64,000 nt of DNA, from positions 28,265-92,264 of the forward strand of contig JBBPSI010000094.1 of assembly GCA_038093515.1 (NCBI GenBank), given 5' to 3'. The stretch is from Butyriboletus loyo (taxonomy: Eukaryota; Basidiomycota; Agaricomycetes; Boletales; Boletaceae). The position numbers and the translations under genes were made by a program. Each line of letters opens with the position of its first letter. Position 1 is the stretch's first letter. Below, piece after piece: positions 21,961 through 35,192 of the stretch. A model generated the notes under the pieces. That model was not told the origin of the DNA. It made no database searches and was given only the letters and a program-made list of their open reading frames with translations.

Positions 21961-23877
21961 TCCTCAGTCGTTGCACCGCAGTGAGGTGACCCACTCTCCG
22001 AAACCTGGGTGTTTGGCGTTGACTCCACGAACGATCTGCTGGACGAGACCCAAAACTGGGTACGCGATCTCAGGCTTCTCGGTGTCGAGCCCGAGCTCTT
22101 GGAAATCGATATTGTCTACATCTGCGTAAAATGCACAGATCTCGGTGGCAGCGTCTTTGGGAATGATGTCGAGATATCCTCGCACGCGAGCGAGATGGCC
22201 CTTGAAAAGAAGCTAGTTTTCGGTTCGTGTTCCGAGTCTGACCAGATGGAGGAGATATCCGGGGCAGAGAAGAGATATTCGGGCGAGGCATGTTCGAGGG
22301 TTACTTGCCTCCCGAGGGTTCTGTCACGCAGAGTAGGATCCGGAGGCGCGCCCAGGGATGAGATGTCCACCGTGTTGGAGTGGATGGCTCCCGCACATCG
22401 AGGAAAGGGCACTGTTGCGATTGCATCGTTTAGGGTTTAGGCTAAATCAACTTCGTCCGACCAGGTTATGTGCTTCAAACGAAGACGATGAGTTGACAGT
22501 ACGCACACGAGATGGAAGTACAGGACTTTCGGTATCGTCACCATTCGCGCAGCAATTAGACCAATGTGTGGTATGCCTCGATGATGCTCACACACGTGGT
22601 ACAGACAAACTTGTTTCCGAGCGCCGTCACATTGAGTCCAAAGGTCACCAAGGATCGCTTGGCGCAAGGTATGTACCGCTTACACCACATTCCACTGACC
22701 TGATCGTTTGTCGCTCGTAGGTTGCATGCAGATGCGGATACTCGGACATGGACATTCCATCATGTTTTTCGCACCCCTTGAAGTTGATCGACGCATCCGC
22801 TGTCATCGACACCATTGGTATCCTACACTGGGCTATACGTAAGACATGACATTCAGCAACGGGCGCCTTGTTGGGTACAGCAAGGATTGGATCATGCATC
22901 TCGATATGCTGCTTGGACAAGCTTATGCAAAGACCAGTGTCCCCAGAGGCGGTTCCAGCTGGCAGCAAAGAGGTTGGAAGATCATTATGGGCCCCATAAT
23001 ACTTCTCAAAATCCTGCCTTGCTGGCCACTTCGAACATTCGCCAGCGTCACATGGAGCTCGGTTTTGTTGCTCCGTGATGTAAGCATGGATGAAGAACAA
23101 GAGCGAGAGGTCATTCATGAGGCTGAACACGGACGACACCTGGAATGGCCACTGAGAGTGCCCCCAGCGAGCCATTCAGTCCATCAAGATGTCACTACCT
23201 TTGTAATTGCAGGCGTCATTCCTACAAATATCAACGCTTTCCGTCCAGCTTTCGAGACACTCGATGCCATTTCCGCAGCTACCAACGAAGCGCACGTTTG
23301 GAGTCCATTTCTACTGGCGACGACGGACTTTCAGAAGACCGTCAACTCGTCAGGAAATTAAGATGAGTACCCGCGCCCTATGCAGTGGGTTGTTTCCAGG
23401 GAAATATATGGCAATGAAGTGTTTGTCATTTTGAGCCCTTACGAAGCCAACCATTTGATACCGGATATCGGGTCGAGCGACAAGGTTCACCTCCATGTGT
23501 GCGCCCCTTGTATCACCAAGTCCATGAAACCATGCGACGACCTTGCCTTGTATAGCACCCCCATTGTTCCTACCGAGTGGACTCCTCCTTGCCTTCTTAT
23601 GGATCAGTTGAATGTGTTCGCTGGGCGGCTATACCTGAAGGACTACGAGATATACATCCGATTGTGTCGGTTCTTTTGCGTGTACGCAAGGCACTCGCGA
23701 GGCGAAGTGGGGATTGAGGTTGGGTCTGATGGGTTCATCTCGCCGAGGAATCGTCCAAGACATTTGCAAACCATGCCCACATTCCAAAATTCGCCCATGG
23801 CTTCGGTGAGGACATTGATCGTCTTTCGCTGGAAAGAGATGCTCAACGAGCAAAGCGCATTATCAAGGAGGTGCTAA
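21700..23877 (+). pseudogene. Decayed copy A of the giant DUF6606/DUF3638 gene (ends only)
   Basis: Contains a short N-terminal remnant (about 21700-21960; VFLIRAQNTAVIV), then foreign antisense sequence (21964-22440), then the C-terminal quarter (22481-23877). That last part aligns with 33481-34920 of the intact gene, including the same intron position near 22668. The roughly 2,400-codon centre, with the ATPase-like motifs, is absent. Disabling changes seen against the intact copy are a deletion of about 7 nt near 22848, shifting the frame between ILHWAIR and the following HIQQR-like segment, and a TAA at 23359-23361 where the intact gene has a sense codon. The final 60 codons are replaced by unrelated sequence. 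It is unlikely to make a working protein. Confidence 0.85.
21964..22440 (-). pseudogene. Antisense gene fragment, first occurrence (matches 37465-37790)
   Basis: On the minus strand an open segment reads GYLDIIPKDAATEICAFYAD, then NIDFQELGLDTEK and VLGLVQQIVRGVNAKHPGF. The same block, with extra stops and indels, occurs at 37465-37790, and there it extends further. The coherent translation on the minus strand suggests that the source was a gene in this orientation. I do not recognise the family. At 22337-22354 an 18-nt match to the kinase pseudogene at 39147-39164 is also present. Confidence 0.55.
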
Positions 23878-25419
23878 CCAAGTATCGATACCCAGAGGCT
23901 ATGTCTTTGATCTCCCTTACTATAGACCACAACAGTTTTCGATATCAAGCTTATTTTGTAGTAAGAGAATCATTCAGAAGGATCCTTGTGAGATTCGCTT
24001 GCGTGTTGCAATCGTGAAGCATCGCACGTAACTTGTGATACCTCGAAAAGGTGTCTGCACGAACTTTTCCTTGCCACTACAGCCTGGTTGGTAGATTATC
24101 TTCCGGCTGAAAATATTCCCGAGGCTGGCTGACGTCCTCGAGGCGACAATATGCGTACTATTACCATCCAAAAAGCTTCTGGATGTGATCCCCGGACATA
24201 AGCTATGTGTCGTCCGACTGGTACTGGCGTTGCCCCACTGATACAAGCAGTCAGAGATTTGAGGGCAGACTATTTGAAACATTCCGTGTACGTGATTTCG
24301 GCCGACACCAACCCACTGCCCTACTTTACTGCGGCTGCCAATCGGCTTTGAAGGATCATCACTACGGCACAGAATGGAAAGCCGATGATGAACTTGCAGG
24401 CAAAATCACACACTGTGGTGCATCCTCGCGCGATAGCCCTGAAGGCACGAAGAAGACATAGGTTCCGGATCTTCTGCGGAAAGATAAGGAACCTTCCAGT
24501 GGGAGTGCAGCGAGGCACATTAATAATTTCTGGGTAAGTCACAGTAGCACGAGGCTGACGAAAGAGGTTAAGTGTCAATGCAGGTCTTCAAACAGGATGC
24601 CTGCCGCAGTACGCGTGGCTGAAGAGGAAGTGTTTGGGGGCATACCAACAAAGAATGTAGCAGCCTTGGTTTCTGTGATACGAAGGGAGAAGTATCGAGG
24701 AGAGTCATAACGATCACCTACATTACGCAATTTTCCGGCGCTTTGCGAACTTGAAGGAAGTTATGATAGTACCGCGCCAAAATCTCTCCGCTGTCACTCA
24801 GGGCGTTTCCGTACTACTAGGCAAATACTCCGTGCCGACTCCGCGCACGAAACGTTTGACTCAATGATGGCAGTCGTGATCACTCTCAGCGGACCCAAAG
24901 ACTCGTACCCGAATTTGTACAAGTCCAAGTAGTAGCTCGTCCACTGCTTCTCCAGTGGGAGGCCAGACATAACCCGACCGGGTGAGTTTTCTAGTCCACG
25001 ATACAGTCAATCGTCAAACAAGCACCTTAGAGATAATCGGCCATGGCGGGATTTTCCCTGCGAGTCAACGTTAAGTTGAGCTTCAACAACAATTGGCGAG
25101 CGTTGTACCAATGCCCTGAACTGGGCCGGAACCAGGCTGTAGGCAAGCAAGCTGTTCCATCTCGATCATGGCTTTCGGGGTCTCATTGTGGGTGCAGTCC
25201 TACTCCGAGGGTGCATGACCATATGACTCTATATCTGCACTAGCCTCGTGCCGCGAATCTGAATAACGGCGTAGGTCCATCCCGTGCTATTCGGGCTCAG
25301 ACCATCGAATTTAGAACATGTTCTTCGCCACAGATCAACGATTATAGGGATAGAACCTGGTACGTGTGCATTGCTCGTTCCCCCCTCCAAACCCATTCTC
25401 ATTATCGTTGATCACTCAA
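23878..25419 (-). other. Spacer with decayed minus-strand coding traces, unidentified
   Basis: Between copy A and the intact giant gene. On the minus strand short coherent pieces occur in changing frames: near 25180 (IEMEQLACLQPGSGPVQGIG), near 24940 (WTSYYLDLYKFGYESLGPLR), near 24760 (GEILARYYHNFLQVRKAPE) and near 24680 (SPRYFSLRITETKAATFFVG). Their order is collinear for one minus-strand gene, but stops and frame changes separate them and I could not find a consistent splice solution. This may be the remains of an enzyme gene; the family is not recognised. The last 200 nt must include the promoter of the gene at 25420. Confidence 0.35.
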
Positions 25420-28400
25420 ATGTCTCACTCTGTCCTTGACCACGGGGACATTCGCACACTGGAATATATCGTTACGCATGTGTTTTTTCCTCTCAAGCTT
25501 CCCGATGGGGTTGACCACAGCATCCGCAACGATCGTTCTCTAGCTGGAGCAATCGCCTCTGTTGCACAAATCTACTGTAATCGCGTCGACAATGCCAACC
25601 TACCTCAGTGGCATCACATCTCAGGAATGTTGGACAACCTGCAGCTTACTGTCCAGTTTGAAAGCCTGGGCCAGTCCCAGACTACTTTTCAACTTAGAAG
25701 CATGAATGTAGGAGGTAAACTTTCGAGCCTCCTCCGCATCCTAGAAACTCACAATTCGCAGATATTCGCGCACTCCTTATCCGTGCGCAAAATGCGGCGG
25801 TCGTCATCAGAAAGCAGAAAGATGTCACCATCTTCGAGTCATTCGAGGTATCCCCGAAGGCTGAGGATGTGATGGCTACACAAGGAAAGCTCATCTGCTC
25901 GTATCCCGGGCCAGCTATCGAGGTCCCCAACGTCATGTTTGAAGACGAGAGCTTTCTTTCCGAACTAGTGAACTTCCTCGTTCACATGAACGACGATGTC
26001 CTCGATGCCACTCCAACAACTCAAAAAGCACAGTCTACTGTTGTTGAAACCCGAGACACCACCCACCCGCGTTATATCACCGAGTTGCTTACCGGCATCC
26101 TAAGGAGTGTTGGTGGCCCTGCCGACGTTGTTCGGATTAGCAAACGAGTGGGCGATGACGTTGTATGGAACAACTCGGAGTTGCCGTGGCGGCGTTCGTC
26201 GCTCTGGCTGGTTATCAGAGTCGTCCTTCAGACATCACTGGATCGGTCCGCTCTCGGGAAGGATGCCTACAAGGAATTCTTGCTATTCTTCATGTGTCGC
26301 ATTGCGCAGGAAAGGATTTGTGCGGATCTCGCCAATGACGTGCTCCAATGCATGTCAGCCAAAATCAGCAGACGCTTGCGGAAGCTGGGTTCATCGGCGC
26401 CAGACTGGCTCTCCCGCACTGCGTTGGAGACATGCGATTCCATCCGATCGACTCTTGAGAGCAGGTGGGAACAGGTACAAGCCGCTCAGCGCGTATCCCC
26501 AACCTGGGCCCCGTTTCAGCTCGACCTTACCCGAGACATTCAGCTATCGCTATTGGGCAGTGGCAACTACCTCCGCAGCGCTCTCGCGACTCGCAGCATC
26601 AATCCACCAAACGCCCCTTTTAATCCCGAACACCGTCCAAGAGGTACTCTTGATGATTTTCTGTCCTCTGACGGGGCCTTTTTCGAGAAGGCGTATCGTA
26701 CTGAGCCCCACGTTACCCTCTTCGACGTCGAGCAGGCAGTTGAGGAGGGTATTGACACCTGGGTTGATGGGGTCACGGACAACGACGAATCTTGCATGAA
26801 ACTGGAGATCTTGGCAAACAAATACTCGTCGAGTGCGCTGAAAACGTACGCGAAGAATCCGGAGCTTCTGTCGGTCATGCTGTTGACCACAGTCGAGCTC
26901 TGGGTTGCGCTGGACAAACTAGCTATCAAGGAAATCCCCATGCTCGCAGAGTACTCACCGGAGGTCCCCACAAGTCTTTTGGAGGATCTGTTGGTTTGCA
27001 AGACCAAGAGCCTCTGTCGTCTTCGTCGCGCACAGCAATACCTCTCTGATCGCCACTCCCGGTCACAAACTCGGGGGTCGGTTTTTTCTCCGACATCTGA
27101 TGCAAATAGTTTTGCGGTCCGTTTCTACAGCAGCTCGTCGCATCTCCAGCATCTCAAGATTCGAATCGAGGAAGTAGCGCGGCGTGAAGTTCGTGAAAAG
27201 GTTGCTGAACTCGAGAGAGAGAACGCTCGTCATGCCGATCTTCAACGGCAAGCTGCTGACCTGGATCACGAGTACGCCATCTCTTGGAATGGCTTCGAAT
27301 ACCATGTTCGAGGCCGATGCACCAAGTGCAGCCTTGAGAGTGAATATATGAATATGGAGATATCCGTTCACGAGTGGCCGTTGCCCGCTGCGCAGCTCCG
27401 TGCCGAGGTCGTCGTGTTCGAATTAGATTGTCCAGTTTCTTTCAACATGTGGCGCACTGCCACATTCAATCTCTTGGTCGATCTCTGTTCCCCATCCATC
27501 AAGCAAAAAAAAAACTATATCCAGCTCAGCGAATATACCGCGCTCCAGCCATACCTTGTTCAGCATCCAAGATCGCGGATCTCACTCGCTTCCGACACCA
27601 AACCATTCGTTGTCACGCATCATAAGAAAACGTCCATTCCCACCACGGAAGCACAGGTCTGTGTCGCCAATGGGTTGACATTCTATGGCTTCGATAGCCA
27701 TGCTTGTATTCCTGTCTCGGGCGCATTTGATCGTATCGATATCGACAAGTACTGCACGTACCAGCTTCAAGCCGAATCATACCGGGATTTACAGGAATAT
27801 ATTGGTGCCACCTCCCATACGTCGAACGAAGTCGTGGCGAACCAAAGCGACTGCCACAAGGACCTTTCCATCCATGAATACATGGCATTCGGACACCTGC
27901 GCAGTGGCGGCTCACTTCAATGGCTCAACATCTTGCGGGAGCTTCGAGCTCGATCGTTGAGCTTCCATCGTCACGAAGTCCGTTTGTTATTGGCCCAGGC
28001 AGTTTCTCAAGTTGGGCCGTTTGCAAATACAGGGTGGACGTGGCATCAAGAGATCCAACAATCGACCTTCTGCTATGCGATTCTAGGAGAGCTCGAGAGC
28101 CTCCTCAGGGCTGTCGAAGCAAATTGGCTGGAAGGAGGCACAGTGGATACTATATCATTCTTGGTCCGCCGCGTACTTGCGTCCAGCCCTGATGAAGCTG
28201 TCACACAGAAAGCTGTGGGACTTCTTCGTACTGTACGTGGAAAAGTATTCTCTTGGGTACCGGAGCTATCGGCCAAGCTCGCGAAAACACCGGGAGATGA
28301 AGAGTTGCGTGGGTTTTTGCGAGATGTCGTCGCTATTTGTCGAAGCACATTCGACGTTGGTCCCTGCGTGGCCCAAAGGCTCCTTCATTCAGCAGAAGAT

Positions 28401-31400
28401 ATCCAGGTTTTGCTTTCTTGCGCTGTATTAATCCACGACCACACGCCCAGTAAGATTTCATGCCTTCCTGCATATTCACAGCTGCTCCTTGACCGAGATC
28501 GCCGTGCCGCTCTGGCTCTTGAGAGTGTCGTGAGTGACGTCATTCAAGCAGATTCCATCGATAAAGGCATCAACCTTGCGGTTGGCAGGGCTTGGCCCCA
28601 CTACCGTCCGGGTTCGAAGTGGACCCCATTGCAGAGTCCGAATTCACGCTGGTTCTCATGCACGACCGCATCAACAGCTGACCAGTGTTCGCAAGCGGTA
28701 CATCTTAATTTACTTGATGGGTTACTGTTGGTCGACGGCAAACCTCTTGGGCGATTACCGATGGAAATTCAGCGCCATCCGCTATACAACATAATTTTCG
28801 ACGAGGTACGTCGCGCCATGCGCCATGTAACGCAAGTTAATGACTCCTTGTGTAGCAAGTCCTCGACGTCTTACCAAGTAATCTCCGAGGGATGGAATAC
28901 TCGACACGCAGCATGATCTTCGGTCACCAGGTAAGCGCGCTTTCGGAGGTATAGGATATAACATTGGGGGCTGAAGTGGTGTGCCCAGGTGCATTTTTCT
29001 CTCAGAAACAACGGCTCTGATCTGGTGATACAAGCATCTATTGGCCCGGAAATCATCGAGCTCATCCCCCAAGAAAAGCTGAAGGGAGACATTCCGGATG
29101 TATTGATTGAGGGACATGCTCATTGGTTAAATATCTCTACATCCGTCATGGAGATCCGCCCTCTCGACAGCCCTTGGGAGAGTTCGTCGGAGAACTGGAA
29201 GATGGATTGTATTTCTGGGCAATATCGCATGCGCAAAGGCCGTGAGCTCCTCGTAGACATCCGAAGCCATTCTTGGGCAATGGTGTCGGGCCTCTTGAAA
29301 CCACTGGACACCCCTCGGTATCTCCTTGTCACCACATCCCCAACCGACTTCGACCAGCCTTTGTCATCATGGCAGCTGTCCGTCGCCCTACCCCGCTATC
29401 GTCTATCTTTTTACGTCGATGAGGATGGGGACCTACAATCTCGCAACATCGGGGGCATGGTTTATGACGAGAACCAATCTGTTGGGACTTTGTTCGGGTT
29501 GGTCAATCGGCTTGTGCTTCGGCCAAAGCTCAGAAAAAATGACCACGCCGACAAACTTATCCCGCGCTGTGTCCTCATCCCCGATGGCGCAGTTTCGTTC
29601 CAGATGGATGGTCATCACGCTCGCATCGAGATCGATATAACACGTGGCCCTGCCCATCGGCGGATCACGTACCAAACCTATAGGATCGATACCGACCTGG
29701 GCTGCTTGACAGGAAATGTCAGCTTGATGAACAAGATGTACTGTGCTTATCTGCACGCCCTGACCAGTGGATGCAGCACCGATCCGCTTACAGGGAGGTT
29801 GGGTACAGAGGAAGCGTTGTCTATACTCCGGTCAGGTAGCTGCTGGTCGATCATAAGGCTTGATTCTCGCAGCGCAGAGCTCCTGGAGTTGATCGCATCC
29901 GTATGTCCCTCACGCACCTGGTACCCGAAACACCTCCAGCGTATGCAGAAGGTGGAGTGGGTCAACCTCCCGGTAAATTCTCAGTATCACGAGTTGTACC
30001 TCGTTTCCAAAGCAATCAAGGAACACTACGAAAGAGTGCAATTATTCCATGGCAGCCAGTCGAGCGCTCTCTTTCAAGAATTTCCATCTCATGACGGTCA
30101 CCTACTAGAGCGCAACGCGCGACGAGCTGCGTATCTACTCCCATCCGAGTTGTCTAGGCAGCCTTCCCAGGGAAGTTTCGATGTCCGGTATCCCTCAAGA
30201 GACCTGGTGGAGGTTGGCTCGGGAGAGCATCGCACTTATACCGCGGCAACTGTCGTGCATCGGCAAACCGCCGGTTCAGCCCCTTCATATGATATACTGA
30301 ACATGATGAAATCATGGACTGGAACCGTGTCCAGGGATACTACTTTGTCTCTCCAATACGACAGATCGTGGTTGGCGCCAAATGTTCCATCGATTTGGCT
30401 CAAGGCATACGATCTCTTGCGAGGGAGCGAGGAAGGAAAATGGTTTCAGCTACTGTTCTCACTTCCCGCCATGGCGTATGGCTCTTCGCAACATACCAAT
30501 TTGGTCCCCATGTTCGTAGCCTTTGCGGTGGATTCACACTTTCGTCTGGAGAATCCACCAGACTATGATTCTTACAACCCCTCTCAAGGATATTGTCTCT
30601 GCTCGACCACCCTGCATAGTTATATTTCCGACTGTGCCCACTCCTTCGAACGTAGCCCTGAAAGCACGACACAGGCAGCAATCGACGAAAGTCACCACCA
30701 CTTACGAAGGCGTCAACTCAAGATGTATAACGACAGACGAAACTTGGACATCGACTCAACAGTTCAGCGGTTATTGGACGCTTGGCCATGCGAGACACCC
30801 CCACAGTGCTCACTCAACCCGGATTTATATGATGTGGAAGATTTTACAACCGATATCCAGAGCCACTTCGACAGTTGTTATCGCAATCTCAAGCTCAAAG
30901 AGCACATCGCTCGTGTTCAGAAGATTCTGAATAACGTAGACTGCCAGGTCATCCCAACCCCCATTCTTCAATACTCATTCGATCCCTCACAAAGTATTCC
31001 CCCTTGTGTCCCGTGGTCATTCACGGTGCACCAGTTATTCGCCCGATCCGCACCACTGTTACAAACACATGATAGATTGCCTCAATACACTACCGACATT
31101 GAGAACACCTCGCTCTCTTGTCCCGCCCCGTTGTACCAGCTAGTTGCTACAGCTGAGGACAGCGCGGTAAACCCATTTCAGCGACAATACGTCTCGGCAC
31201 TCCGCGCCAGTGCAGAATGCTTTGGAACCGAGATGTCCCTTGTAGCTGACGGAGCAACAAAGCTACCTACTACCCTGACACTTTCGGCACACTATGATCG
31301 GTGCAGAGCTACTTATATTACGGCTCTTCAGCATCTCAAGCAGCATCTGGAACCGAGAACCCACAGTGAACGAGCCCTTGAGCGGTCGGGGCAATGGCCA

Positions 31401-34400
31401 CGCGTCACCCCACTTACACATTTTCGATCCCTCGCGTCCAACTCACCAATCGTACTCTCCGAGGATTGGAAAAGATGTCTCATAAGGTTGACTCTACTCG
31501 CGCTTCAGCTCCAGCGTGCTCGAAGATTGCTTCGACTACACCTTGACAACCTTCATGAAGAGCTGCGCAGGGAGCTGCAGAACGAAGGATGTGATGGTTG
31601 GAACGCTGAGTCGCATCCCGACTGGCTGCTAATTCAGGTGTGTTCTCAGGGTCATGGGTGTATATACAGGCTGACACCCCTCGTTCGGCCACGTAGCTGC
31701 AAGGCAACTTTTTGGTTCGTCGCGTTCAAGCCGATGTTGCCAACGAGATGATAGCACCAAGCTCGGGTGACAATACGGCCATGCAACTCAATATGGGCGA
31801 GGGGAAGTCATCCGTCATCGTGCCTATCGTCGTCGTCGTTCTTGCCGATAGCGATCAACTCGTCCGTGTCATTGTCCCGAAAGCGTTGACAGCACAGATG
31901 TTCCACCTTCTTGCGGATCGCCTCGGTGGACTGGTCAATAGGCGGATATACTTCATCCCATTCTCTCGTTCCCCCGAAGTTGATGGTCAGAAAGTGGCCG
32001 CCCTTCACAAACTTATGTCGGAATGCATGAAGGAGCGCGGGGTTTTGGTCATCCAACCGGAGCACGTTTTGTCGCTCAGGTTGGTGAGTGTGGAGAAGCA
32101 ACTGCCACAGGCATCAAATCGTCAACTGGGAAGCCTGTTACTGAAGCTTCAGAAGTGGCTTCACTCTTGCTCACGAGATATTTTGGACGAGAGCGACGAA
32201 ATCCTTCACGTTCGGTATCAGTTGGTATACACCATCGGCCTCCAACAGCATATGGAAGGCTTCCCCGATCGATGGACCACCACGCAACAAGTTCTCAGCC
32301 TCATCGGCAAATATGCGTCTTCCCTTCGAGACCGTTTCCCGCTTGGAGTAGAGTACGAGCGTGGTCCGTCTGGATCATTCCCCCACCTCCGTATCCTGCA
32401 CGCAGATGCTGGCAAAGAGTTAATTTCATGGATAGTGCAAGATGTTATCGATGGTCTACTTCTGAACTTCACCTTTGGGCGACTCCGCTCGGGCCTCAGG
32501 GACGCGATTCGAAGCTTCATATCGTGCGCGGATGTCCCTCCCGAAAATGTCCGGTTGGTGAAGGAGTACTCTCAGCAAAGTCTCTGGGGCGGACTGCTAC
32601 TGCTGCGCGGCCTCATGGCCACCGGCATTCTTCTGTTTGCTTTCACAGACCGACGATGGCGGGTAGACTATGGCCTTGCCCTAACCCGTACCATGCTTGC
32701 AGTCCCATACAGAGCAAAAGACGTGCCAGCACAAAGAGCCGAGTTTGGCCATCCGGACGTTGCCATCATCCTCACATGCCTATCCTATTACTACGGCGGT
32801 CTCAACGAAGAACAGCTGAGAGTTTCTTTTGAAATCTTGTTCAAACAGGATGACCCATCCTTGGATTACGATCTCTGGGTTCGAGACTGCCCTGCCATTC
32901 CAGAAAATCTGCGGATCCTAAGTGGCGTCAACATCAAGTCGTCCGAACAATGGAAGGAGTCCCTAGTCCCTCTATTCTCACGGAACCGGGCAACAATCGA
33001 TTTCTACCTTTCGGGTGTGGTGTTCCCGAAAGAAGCCAAAGAGTTCCCTTCAAAGCTGTCGTGTTCAGGTTGGGACTTGGCAGAGAGGAAAGAACGTCTA
33101 TTGACTGGTAAGTTGAGGATAGGTTCGCTCGATTGCTGAGCTTGCTGGCTCAGCCATATATTAGGATTTTCGGGAACGAATGATGGTCAATATCTACTAC
33201 CGCTGCACATCACTCAACGTGACCCCGATCATCAGCGAGGGACGAACGCGAAAGTTCTATCATATCTTCTACAGCCGGAAAACAAGCATTACATGTGCAT
33301 GACGAAAGAGAGTGGCGAGCGGCAAACCACGCGCGAGTTCCTGAATATCCTGGTTGACCAGAAGCCTGAGATCCGCGTGCTATTGGACGTCGGTGCTCAA
33401 ATGCTCGATCTTGAAAACCATGAGCTAGCCCAAGTATGGCTAGATGTCAATCGAGACGCTTCCGCCGCCATCTATTTCAACGAAGCCGACGAGTTGACAG
33501 TACGGACGCGGGATGGAAATACACAACTTTTGATGGCGTCACCATTCGCACAGCAGTTGGACCAATGTGTGGTATACCTCGGTGATGCCCATACACGTGG
33601 TACCGACATCAAGTTTCCGAGCGGATTTCGCGCTGCCGTCACACTGGGTCCGAAGGTTACGAAAGATCGCTTGGCGCAAGGTATGTACAGCTTGCGCCAG
33701 TTCATTCCGTCGTTCTAATTGTTGGTCGCTCGTAGGTTGCATGCGGATGCGGAAGCTCGGCCACAGACATTCCATCATGTTCTTCGCACCTCTCGAAGTT
33801 GATCGGCGCATCCGCTCCGTGGCTGGCAAAGATCCCGTGGTTGCCATCGACACCATGGATATCCTACACTGGGCTATACGTGAGACATGCGACGATATTC
33901 AGCAGCGGGCGCCCCATTGGGCCCAACAAGGGATGGATCATACGTCCCGATATGTCGCTTGGACCAGTTTCTGCAACGACCAGCTGTCCCCAGAAGCGCT
34001 TTCGGAAACGTGGCTCCAGCCGGAAGCGAAGAGGTTGGAAGATCTCTATGGGCCCCACAACACTTTGAATTCTACCATGTTGGCCACCTCGAACATTCGT
34101 CAACGCTGTATCGAGCTCGGGGTTTTGTCGCTCCGCGATGTGAGCATGGATGAAGAACAAGAGCGAGAGGTCGTCCATGAAGCTGAACGCGAACGACAAG
34201 TGGAACGGCCGCCGAGAGTGCCCCCAGCGAACCACTCACTCCATCAAGATGTTGTTGCTTTTATAAAGACAGGCGTCGTTCCTATAAATACCAATGCCTT
34301 CCGTCCAGCTTTCGAGGCACTCGATGGAACTTCCGCAGCTACCTACGAACCGCACGTTTGGAGTTCATTTGTGTTCGTAACGACGGACTTTCAGGAGACC

Positions 34401-35102
34401 GTCCGCTCGTCAGGAGAGTTAGACGAGTACTTGCGTCCTGTTCAGTGGGTTGTTTCCGTGAAAAGATATGGCATTGAGGTGCTCGTCATTTTGAGCCCTT
34501 ATGAAGCCACCCACTTGATATCAGATATCAGAAGGAGCGACGTTGTCCACCTTCATGTATACACACCCCGAGTTATCGGATCGATGAAACCATGCGACAA
34601 CCTTGACTTGTACAGCACCCCCACCGTCCCCACTGGGTGGACTTCCCCTCGGCTTCTTATGGATCAAGTGAACGTGTTTGCTGGGCAGCTATACCTGAAG
34701 GACTACGAGACGTACATCCGACTGTGTCGTTTTCTTTGCGTGTATGCAAGGGACTCGCAAGGCGAAGAGGGGATTGAGGTTGGGTCTGATGGGTTCATCT
34801 CCCCGAGGAATCGTCCAAGACATCTGCGCACCATGCACACATTCCAAAATTCGCCCATGACTTCGGTGAAGACATTGATGACCCTGCGTAGGAAAGGGAT
34901 GCGCTTTGCACTGACGCACATGGGGAAACTTCTCGATGGACGGCTACTTTTTGAAGACGACTTCCATGGTCGTGACGAGGTGCGTTTCAATGATTTACCT
35001 CTTGGTTGGCAGTCCGGGGTGATTGACGATTCGGAATGTTACTATTGTCCAGAATGTGAAGAATGCAATGATGGTGAAGTAGGGCTTGAATTTGATTCGT
35101 AG
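25420..35102 (+). CDS. Giant DUF6606-DUF3638-DUF3645 family protein (3,118 aa), intact copy B
   Basis: Seven exons: 25420-25714, 25762-28805, 28856-28930, 28989-31637, 31697-33107, 33165-33680 and 33736-35102. Their sum is 9,357 nt, divisible by three, with no internal stop and GT-AG borders throughout. The N-terminus (LEYIVTHVFFPLKLPDGVDH, then DIRALLIRAQNAAVV and LICSYPGPAIEVP) is DUF6606-like. DUF3638 spans roughly residues 1990-2230 with MQLNMGEGKSSVIVPI (Lys 2058) and ILDESDEILHVRYQL (2185-2189). DUF3645 follows (AVPYRAKDVPAQRAEFGHPD, then LTCLSYYYGGL), and near 2632 comes DAHTRGTDIKFPSGFRA with QGCMRMRKLGH about 30 residues later. Database entries for this family are sometimes labelled ubiquitinyl hydrolase, but I see no Cys-His protease signature. 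The motifs look more like a SecA/SF2-type ATPase. The cellular role is unknown. Confidence 0.88.
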
Positions 35103-35192
35103 ATGATTTTCCTGGTTGTATAGATCCTTCGAGCGTACCTCTTTTTGTAAATGTCCTATTATCTTTACGAGTCCTTGAAGTCACTTGGGCTG

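Noticed and set aside
31712..31751. Apparent overlap of two separate large genes in the DUF3638 region
   Set aside because: The overlap is an intron (31638-31696); splicing joins both parts into one protein in frame.
25420..35102. Annotation as ubiquitinyl hydrolase
   Set aside because: No Cys box or His box of any deubiquitinase class is visible; UBP6 in the same window shows what such motifs look like.
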